Assembly (NCBI GenBank): GCA_963764685.1
Contig: CAVXTT010000029.1
Coordinates: forward strand, 17,235 to 81,234
Length of the DNA stretch: 64,000 nucleotides
Reading direction: 5' to 3'
Source of the DNA: CAVXTT01 sp963764685
GTDB lineage: Bacteria; Bacteroidota; Ignavibacteria; Ignavibacteriales; Ignavibacteriaceae
Of the stretch, positions 57,749 through 64,000 are shown piece by piece. The translations under genes were made by a program, and so were the position numbers. The first letter of the stretch is position 1, and every line of letters starts with the position of its first letter. A model generated the notes under the pieces. The model was not told where the DNA came from. It was given only the letters and a program-made list of their open reading frames with translations, and made no database searches.

Positions 57749-58151
57749 TCTTAAACCAGACTTCGGTCAGTATTTATTAAATAACTTTTCACCGAATACC
57801 GTTTTTAATTTTACTGATGTACAAATTTGTGAACTGGCCTATGTAGGCCCTAATCTATACTCATTCAGTTCAACAATGAACTATTTCGATAAAGAATTTT
57901 TGGCTTCCTTCGATTTTACAACTAAAGAGCTAATTATTCTGCTGGATTCTTTAAACGATAATCAATTAAGGAATTTTCTGAGGAGTAAATTGCGTGTTGC
58001 ATTCCTGAAACCCTTAAAAATTGACTTACAGATACCTATTGATGTAGGTATTTGTACACACTTGGGAAACGGAGTACAGAGCTTATTTGAACCATTTGTT
58101 CCATTAATAATTGAAGAGTTCTATTCGATAATTGAATTTCCATTTAAATAA
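57738..58151 (+). CDS. Unknown protein of the chaperone cassette
   Basis: This 137-residue protein is not recognised. It has an N-terminal helix-strand part (MRNDLKPDFGQYLLNNFSP), a Tyr/Phe-rich middle, DFTTKELIILLDSLNDNQLR, and a hydrophobic C-terminus (VPLIIEEFYSIIEFPF). There is no signal peptide, Cys pair or catalytic motif. The ATG overlaps the GrpE-like stop by 11 bp, so it is translationally coupled and probably part of the same complex or pathway. Confidence 0.65.
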   Translation: MRNDLKPDFGQYLLNNFSPNTVFNFTDVQICELAYVGPNLYSFSSTMNYFDKEFLASFDFTTKELIILLDSLNDNQLRNFLRSKLRVAFLKPLKIDLQIPIDVGICTHLGNGVQSLFEPFVPLIIEEFYSIIEFPFK

Positions 58152-58162
58152 AAATATTTTTT

Positions 58163-58472
58163 ATGCAAACACCAGGGGGGACCGGGTTCTCTTAATTGGA
58201 CACCTCTGAATCCTCCGTCAGCGCTCTGCCATGTAATTGCTTACAGCCATGAAGAGTTTCGAAAACTTTCAGAATTCTTATGGCAAAGCAATCAATACCC
58301 ATATATATTCTTCGCGGATATTGAGTTAATTCCTAAAAGCTGGAATGATTTCTGCAGGATAACAGGTTACTCCTTATTATATAACCCTCAGGGATTGTTT
58401 CTAAATGTCGATAATGATTTAATTAACCAACGGGGAGGAATTGCTAACCTTCTTGATTTACTCAGAGAATAG
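58163..58472 (+). pseudogene. Unknown small protein, one frameshift
   Basis: ATG 58163 soon runs into a stop, but with one base change in the G-rich stretch 58176-58200 the frame continues as NWTPLNPPSALCHVIAYSHE and runs through FRKLSEFLWQSN and YIFFADIELIPKSWNDF to a stop at 58472, about 102 residues. The open frame and protein-like composition support a real gene. No family is recognised. It begins 11 bp after the previous gene and the next ATG follows by 11 bp. Confidence 0.5.
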
Positions 58473-58483
58473 GAGGATAAAAA

Positions 58484-59129
58484 ATGAAAACCAACGAAAT
58501 TTTTCTAAAATCTTTAAATATTAGAGATCATTTAAAAGCAACCCAGGATTTTCCGATAAATCCTATTGACACTTCATTGCTTCCGGTTTTACCATACAGA
58601 ATATCGGATAAAATTAAACTGGTAATATTAGGAACAGGATCCTACAGTTAAAAACATTGCTAGCCGTCATAAAATCGAGTACACATTAAATATGGATAAA
58701 TCAGGTTCACTAAAAAATTATCTTAACGATATATGTGAAGGGTTAAATGTTTGTTATGAAAACATCTATGCTACTAATCTAATCAAATATTTTTATACGG
58801 ATCCGCCAGAGAGAACCCCTCAAGTAATGAGTGCTCATCTTCAAGATAATCTTAAACTTCTCTTGGAAGAAATTTCACAGTATCACAAAATCCCAATAAT
58901 AACCCTTGGATTGCCAGTCTTGCAGCTTTTAACAAATAATAGTTTCCAGGTAAAATATTTTTGGGGATATGATGATAAATATAAGTGTAAGAAGAATGAT
59001 TTTACTTTTTGTAAAGCAAAAGAAAATAAGTTAGGCAGGGACTTTTTCCCCTTTCCACATCAACCGAGCATTAGTAAAGAATTTTATTCAAATACATTTA
59101 AGAGTTATTTGAATTATGCAAAATCTTGA
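58484..59129 (+). CDS. Uracil-DNA-glycosylase-fold protein (one frameshift)
   Basis: Corrected, the protein has 214 residues. One extra A near 58641 breaks the frame; without it the text reads KLVILGQDPTVKNIASRHKI, the UDG-superfamily motif (GQDP with catalytic Asp). TLNMDKSGSLKNYL, YATNLIKYFY, a central sheet strand IPIITLGLPVLQLL and the second signature FPFPHQPS (His-Pro loop) follow. Members of this superfamily remove uracil or other bases from DNA, though several relatives have other or no known activity. It closes the Hsp70/GrpE run with only 11 bp to the previous gene, an unusual partner for a chaperone pair. The substrate cannot be told. Confidence 0.78.
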
Positions 59130-59331
59130 AATCAAAATCTACAAATAATTTTGGCAGGGTCTTTTAATAAACCCCTCCTGATTTTTTTATGCATTTCTTC
59201 AAAGACTTATAACATTTCTTTATCTTTACTTTAAATTCTTTAGGAATTTTGTAAACATTATTAACAGGCCGGGTCAGGTTATATCGCATCGCCTATTAAT
59301 TGCTCAAACAAGTTAGTGTTTGATATTTAAG
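59130..59331. other. Spacer between the chaperone and kinase modules
   Basis: This 200-bp AT-rich gap begins with a GC-containing stretch (GGCAGGG ... CCCCTCC) and T7 at 59155-59190 that may form a weak terminator. It is the first real break in the run since 54.8 kb, so the kinase module probably has its own promoter. Confidence 0.4.
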
Positions 59332-60146
59332 ATGGAAATTAAAAGAGTAACTACAGAAATATTTCAAAGTGAATATGAGACAAGAGGAAGTTTCCCTAGT
59401 CTTTTCGATTGCAGTGATGATTTTCGTTATATTGTAAAACATTCCCAGCAAACCAGAAATTACAGGCACTTAATAAATGAATTGATCGGCCGTTCAACTT
59501 GCAAAACTTGTCACTGTTCCGGTTCCCGATTTCGCTTTAATTGAGATAAAGCAGAATATTTTACCTACCAACTATATTTTTTCTGCAGGCAAACCTTCAG
59601 GATTAGGATTTGGTTCTCATATTTACCGGGAATTATAAAAACCGTTACGGATATTGATACAATTATTACATTTTCAAGAAATAAAAAAAATGAGATTACA
59701 GAGGATATGATTAAAATTTGCGCATTTGATATTTGGATGCGAAATATTGATAGATCTGCTAATAATCCGAATCTTATATTACAAGAAACTGGCGGAATTA
59801 TAAAATTGTTTGCTATTGATCATTCCAGTATCTTTTCTGAGTTAGATTTTAATAATTTGACAAAAGAAATTGACGAACCCCCTGCAATTGGTGAAAATCT
59901 CGTAGATAAAGAACTTTTATCAAAAATTTACTTTAATTATGGCTTATTTTTTGACAAGATAAAAAATGATATTTGTGAGAAGATTGCAAAAGTCACCGAA
60001 GATCAAATTAAGAAATAATTGATGGAATTCCGCAAGAATGGAATCTGAAAATCCCGGAAAAAGAAGCAATTACTAATTTTATTAACGAAAGAAAAACAAA
60101 AGTAAAAGTTCAATTTAATTTACTATTAAAACAAATAGGTTTATAA
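59332..60146 (+). pseudogene. HipA_2-type kinase-like protein, about three frameshifts
   Basis: Corrected, this is about 270 residues. The parts read YIVKHSQQTRNYRHLINELIG, AVQLAKLVTVPVPDFALIEI (about 59490), GLGFGSHIY, ICAFDIWMRNIDRSANNPNL (catalytic-loop-like D-x-w-x-x-N-x-D-R) and IKLFAIDHSSIFSEL (the second metal-binding Asp). This is the HipA_2 family, small relatives of the HipA Ser/Thr kinase toxin without the N-terminal HipA domain. Breaks lie near 59485, 59635 and 60017. It is directly followed, after 1 bp, by a DUF3037 gene, its usual neighbour. The target is unknown. Confidence 0.75.
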
Positions 60147-60147
60147 A

Positions 60148-61014
60148 ATGAAAGGATATTTATCAATAGTAAAATATTATCCGGATACTTACCGGGACGA
60201 AGGGTTTGGTATTGGATTAATCTTGATATCTGAAGATGCTAAAATATCCTTGATAAGATTTTCACAAGAGAGAATTATTAAAAGAATCAATTCTGCCTAT
60301 GGAATAAAAAAGTCCTCTTTGATCGAAATAGCTGTTCAGGATATTAGGGAAAAAAAGTTTACAAAAGAAGCTTTAGATTTTAACTCTGTTTATGAAAATG
60401 GAAATATAAGATATAGTAGACCCCAAATAATTGAGACATCTGACTTATCAAATAAGTTCAATGAGCTTTATTTTAAGTTTGCTGCGGATTATTATGAAGA
60501 TAATTTTGATTCAGGCAATGTACAAAAGAGAGAAATATCAGAAAGACTTGGCCATCAGTTAAGAAAAAAGCTTCAGGCGAATGACAAAATAAATAGCAGA
60601 CTAAATATTGGCTATGATTTTAAAGAAACTTCTGTAAGTAAGTTTTTAATAGGCAGCACAAAAATAGATTATATTGGTGGCAACGGAACTCTTTATGCTG
60701 GTGAGATAATCAATTTAGATCTTTCAGAAGAAGTTCTGCAAAAGAATTTATTTAAAGCGGTTAAATTAAAGGAAGCCCTTGAAAAATCCTTTCCGGAAAG
60801 GTTTTCTCCCGGAGACTGTAAAATGCTAGTCCTAGAAAAACAAGCTAAAGATCCTGATAAAGCAGATTATATGGATAAACTTGATACATGGAATCAAAAA
60901 GCTAATTATGGTCTGGTAATTAAATCTGAGCTTGATGACTTTCAAAGGATCATAGAGAAAGAAGTTGATCAAAAGAATATTAAACCTTATGATGAATGGG
61001 TTAAAGCTGTCTAA
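60148..61014 (+). CDS. DUF3037-family protein
   Basis: This intact 288-residue protein matches DUF3037 at the N-terminus (GYLSIVKYYPDTYRDEGFGIGLIL; family pattern YSIVRYxPDxxRxExxNVG). A helical middle and a second domain follow (KFLIGSTKIDYIGGNGTLYAGEIINLDLS), then a charged C-terminus with KxLVLEKQ. The combination HipA_2 kinase plus DUF3037 is a recurrent gene pair in bacterial accessory regions, and it may work as a toxin-antitoxin or defence module, but the mechanism is not known. It starts 1 bp after the kinase stop. Confidence 0.78.
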   Translation: MKGYLSIVKYYPDTYRDEGFGIGLILISEDAKISLIRFSQERIIKRINSAYGIKKSSLIEIAVQDIREKKFTKEALDFNSVYENGNIRYSRPQIIETSDLSNKFNELYFKFAADYYEDNFDSGNVQKREISERLGHQLRKKLQANDKINSRLNIGYDFKETSVSKFLIGSTKIDYIGGNGTLYAGEIINLDLSEEVLQKNLFKAVKLKEALEKSFPERFSPGDCKMLVLEKQAKDPDKADYMDKLDTWNQKANYGLVIKSELDDFQRIIEKEVDQKNIKPYDEWVKAV

Positions 61015-61423
61015 TCTCACTTAAGGTTTGTAAATGTCATAATTGTGGAGTTTTTAAGTTTTGAGGGGAGAAATAATTGATGCATTCCTCGAAAAATAAT
61101 GAGAAAAGTATCTAACGCTGTCTAATAAAACAAACTGAAGGCAAATTACAACCCTCTAGTTTGAGGTGAGACCACAATTAATAGTTAAAGTATCAGGATT
61201 GCATTCATGATTGTAGCTCTAGCAATCTATTCTGTTTTCAGTACAAAGCCAGTCTGTTAATACCCTGTTTACATTTATGCCACCGCTGCACTGCCGCTTC
61301 AGGTCCTAAAAAACTATCGCTAATATTACCGTCTCTTGATATTTTGCTTTAATTAGAATATTTTTGGGTTAATACCATACATTTGTATGGTAGATATTCA
61401 AAAAACGAGAGAAATACGAGAAT
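61015..61423. other. Spacer between island and phage-type genes
   Basis: This 409-bp gap has no gene. An inverted repeat near its right edge is listed separately. It separates the defence genes from the terminase region. Confidence 0.5.
61375..61390. promoter_or_regulatory. Inverted repeat, possible operator
   Basis: CCATAC (61375-61380) and GTATGG (61385-61390) form a perfect inverted repeat around ATTT, 33 bp upstream of the first phage-type gene, a suitable place for a repressor site. Confidence 0.4.
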
Positions 61424-61735
61424 ATGGCTAACGAGCAAAATCTTAAAAAATTCAGTAGAGAGTATCAACCCCCTTCGGAGAATAAGCGGAAACCGAAAAG
61501 AAAAACGATTATTAGAAAGGCTATGAAACTACAGGGGATAAGTTGGAATGATGCCGAAAAAATCGTGGAGGAAAATATTCTCGAATTATTGAACTCCAGG
61601 AATAAAAAAGATAGGATGTTTGCGACAAAAAATTTTGCAGAATTCATTAAACCCAAGAAGCGGGAGCATACCGGGGAATTAAAGGAACAGGTAGTTGTTC
61701 AGATAAATTACGGGCCAGTAGATCAGAAAAAATAA
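61424..61735 (+). CDS. Small basic protein before terminase
   Basis: This 103-residue, very basic protein reads SENKRKPKRKTIIRKAMK near the start, then a helix (NDAEKIVEENILELLNSRNK), FATKNFAEFIKPKKREHTG and a beta-like tail. Position directly before the terminase large subunit and DNA-binding composition suggest a small terminase subunit or packaging helper. I see no definite family signature, so this is a context-based guess. Confidence 0.6.
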   Translation: MANEQNLKKFSREYQPPSENKRKPKRKTIIRKAMKLQGISWNDAEKIVEENILELLNSRNKKDRMFATKNFAEFIKPKKREHTGELKEQVVVQINYGPVDQKK

Positions 61736-61740
61736 CTGTT

Positions 61741-63290
61741 ATGCATCCACAATTCACAGACATTACAGATAAACGGCAGAATTTATTACCAGCCTCAGAC
61801 AAGACAGCGGCAATTTCATGATGCAATTAAATAACAGAGATGAAAACGGACTTGAGAGATTTTCTTTATGGAGGTGCAGCAAAAGGAGGGAAAAGTTATG
61901 CACTACGTTGGGAAGCGCATAGAAACTGTTTGCAGTATGCAGGAATAAGGGGACTGTTAGTAAGATCATCATTTCCGGAACTCGAGAGAACTCATCTTAG
62001 AGACTTATCATTCGATTTACCGAGAGAGATAGGAAGTTACAACTCAATGAAACATACGTATACCTATTGGAACAAATCAATACTTGAGTTCGGTTACGGA
62101 AACACAATAGATGATTTTAGTCAATACCTTTCAGCGAATTACGACTTCATAATGATTGATGAACTAACAACAATACCATTCTTTCTTTCATATATGTTCC
62201 GATTAAGGCTACAGGCAAGCAGAGAGGATTTTATTCCATTCTTTGCAGCGTGCGACAAATCCAGGTGGAAAAGCACACGGTGAGGTAAGGAGTTATTTTG
62301 TAAAGAAGGATGCTGATAAAGAAAGCTATCCCGGTTATGATCCTAATAGAATATGTTTTATTCCTGCAACGGTAGATGACAATAAAATTTTGATGGAACG
62401 TGACCCGGAAATTGTTACCAGGTTGGAACAACTACCATATGCAGAACAACAAAAATACCGGTATGGCAATTGGGATTTATTTGAGGGGATGTTCTGGGAA
62501 GATTTCAGATATTCACATCATGTAATAAAGGACAACCAATTCAACAAATTACGAGCATCAATTGGCGGTCTTGATTATGGTAATGTAACCGTCTTAGAGG
62601 TCATTCAAAGAGATCCTGAAGGAACAGTGGTTGTGGGAGCTGAGTGTTACTTGCCGGATTTGACCAATCCAAGCGATAGAGCAAATGCAATAGCAGATTT
62701 TCTTCTGGAGAAAGAATTATACCAGCTGGATATCATTTATGATACCGATATGGAGATCAGCCAATTAAGCAATATAGGAGTGGATAAGACACCAATAGCA
62801 GTTTTCCGGGATGTCTTCAGACAGCGCATGGGAGAAAAGGCACCACGAATGAGGGTAGTCAATAAGACTTCGCTTGACAGGAACAAGCCCTATAGAGTAG
62901 TAGTGAATGGGTCGGTGAAAGAGTACCTTAGTGTCAGGAGAGTATGCTCGAAATGTTAACAGCCTATTAAAAGAACTGAGAACACGTGCGCGAGGAATTG
63001 CAATGCAGAAATCCACGAAATAACCAAGTTATTTATTGCCGAAGAATGCAAACATTTAATTAAATTTTTTAGCGAAGCAATATATGATCCTAATGATTTA
63101 AGTGGGGGAGATTTTGAGCGAACGGTGCAGCCCAAAAAAAGATCATCCTTATGATGCATTTAAGTACGGGTTTATGGCACTATATATACCAAAGAAAAAA
63201 CCAGAAGACACGCGTCCGAAATGGCTTCAAAACATGGCAAAGGTAGAAAGAAGGGGAAGAGAAGATGTAAGTGATTTTATGGCTGTTTGA
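61741..63290 (+). pseudogene. Phage terminase large subunit, about six frameshifts
   Basis: Joined across frames this is a near-complete terminase large subunit (about 510 residues). N-terminus RIYYQPQTRQRQFHDAIK; Walker A FLYGGAAKGGKSYALRWEAH (about 61865); VRSSFPELERTHL; Walker B FIMIDELTTIP (about 62150); ATNPGGKAHGEV; nuclease domain with IGGLDYGNVTVLEVI (about 62560) and IIYDTDME; C-terminal HPYDAFKYGFMALYIP (about 63140). Breaks lie near 61775, 61830, 61860, 62250, 62945 and 63120. It cuts and packages phage DNA in its family. No capsid, portal or integrase gene is visible before the window ends. Confidence 0.85.
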
Positions 63291-63414
63291 GATAGGATGG
63301 TAAAACGTCAACCAAAAATTTTATAAATGCTTAAGGAGAAATGATACTTTTAAAGAAATAATTATTGTGTTAACTTTAGGCGTATTAGATTACAAAAAGG
63401 ATTTATAGAAGACC

Positions 63415-64000
63415 ATGAGTATTACAGAGAAAAATAATTTCCAAAAAAGTGGTTCACAGAAAGCTAATATCACCTCAAAACTCCACGACATTCTTCAGAA
63501 ATATATTAATCTAAATTATAAAGTTGAAAGTTATCAAACGAAGCTTTTCGAAAAAGAAAAAGAACTGAAGCAATTAGAGGATGAGTGTGACTTGTTGGAA
63601 AAAGAATTTGATAAAGATATTGTAAACATCCCTCAAACCTTGAAGGAAGATATAATATCAAAGCGGAAACAGATAAAAAATAAAAAAAGAGAAATAATCG
63701 GGACTCAGAATATATTAAGTGGAGGCAAACGAGGAGGATTGATTCGAGGACTTAACAGATTGGATTATAAATATAGAAAGGTCTTTATCAATAACGATAG
63801 TTTTTTTTATGAACTGAAAGGAAAAAATATAGAGCGAGATTATGAACGATTGAGGAACCAGGTAAAAAGAGCATTGATAAGATATGGTATAGAAGTTGAT
63901 GAACGTAAAGTAATAGAATTAATTCAAGAAGTGCTATCTATAGATGATGAGAAGACATATTATAGCAAAGATACAAATGTTTATGAAGAGGAAAGATATG
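63415..64000 (+). CDS. Unknown coiled-coil protein, 3'-truncated
   Basis: An ATG frame at 63415 stays open to the end of the window (195 codons). It begins MSITEKNNFQKSGSQKANI, followed by a strong Lys/Glu-rich coiled coil (residues about 35-95, for example LFEKEKELKQLEDECDLLEK), then GGKRGGLIRGLNRLDYKYRK and a charged C-terminal part with ALIRYGIEVDERKVIELI. No family is recognised. It lies 125 bp after the terminase gene, so it may be a phage structural or DNA-associated protein. The 3' end is outside the window. Confidence 0.7.
   Translation, partial: MSITEKNNFQKSGSQKANITSKLHDILQKYINLNYKVESYQTKLFEKEKELKQLEDECDLLEKEFDKDIVNIPQTLKEDIISKRKQIKNKKREIIGTQNILSGGKRGGLIRGLNRLDYKYRKVFINNDSFFYELKGKNIERDYERLRNQVKRALIRYGIEVDERKVIELIQEVLSIDDEKTYYSKDTNVYEEERY

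Noticed and set aside
61424..64000. Complete prophage
   Set aside because: Only terminase and two undefined genes are inside the window; integrase, portal and capsid genes are not visible.

Overview
The window is AT-rich bacterial chromosome, most likely from an Ignavibacteria-type member of the Bacteroidota/Chlorobi group. Five secreted proteins end in a type IX secretion (T9SS) sorting domain with the QNYPNPFNPSTTI-type signature common in Ignavibacteria and relatives. There is also a one-piece hybrid two-component regulator, an isolated atpDC pair, and a small protein family seen mainly in Bacteroidota. The lineage is an inference from gene content, not from a marker-gene tree.

Layout. 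0-2.3 kb: two propeller-type surface proteins, the first cut by the window edge. 2.3-7.9 kb: a tightly packed housekeeping run (YmdB-like phosphodiesterase, orphan DNA methyltransferase, folD, deoC, HicB-like protein, trmH, aroA). 8-17.4 kb, minus strand: three large T9SS-exported BNR-propeller proteins, two of them recent partial duplicates, next to a 1419-residue hybrid sensor/AraC regulator. 17.5-18.5 kb: gene debris, including a decayed T9SS domain. 18.5-24.1 kb: atpDC, a Lon-substrate-binding-domain protein, and the iscR-iscS-orf-iscA operon with a superoxide dismutase behind it. An exact match to the core of the E. coli type 1 IscR operator lies just upstream of iscR. 24.4-43.3 kb: ordinary chromosome with secreted proteins, TerC and SLC13-type membrane proteins, rnhC, pfkA, an aldo/keto reductase, regulators, a subtilase and a fifth T9SS protein. 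Its gaps hold 7- and 8-bp microsatellites, a 59-bp tandem repeat and a 26-bp interspersed palindrome-forming repeat.

43.7-64 kb: an island starting at an intact tRNA-Asp(GUC) gene that is preceded by a broken tRNA-Asp fragment. In order on the plus strand it carries a SNF2-type helicase with a DUF3883 tail, a DUF2971 protein, a DUF1156 adenine-specific DNA methylase, a DUF499 ATPase, a small unknown protein, an Hsp70-TPR protein, a GrpE-like protein, two unknowns and a uracil-DNA-glycosylase-fold protein. These are followed by a HipA_2-type kinase with a DUF3037 partner, and then phage-type genes with a terminase large subunit. This looks like a defence island joined to prophage material. The Hsp70/GrpE/UDG cassette is the least familiar part.

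Caveat. Frameshifts occur all along the window, even in atpD, and most of those I could resolve in the chromosomal part are single-base insertions. That pattern suggests residual indel errors in the assembly. They are several times denser in the island (about 30 in 18 kb against about 10 in 44 kb), so real decay there cannot be excluded. Genes listed as pseudogenes may be intact in the organism.
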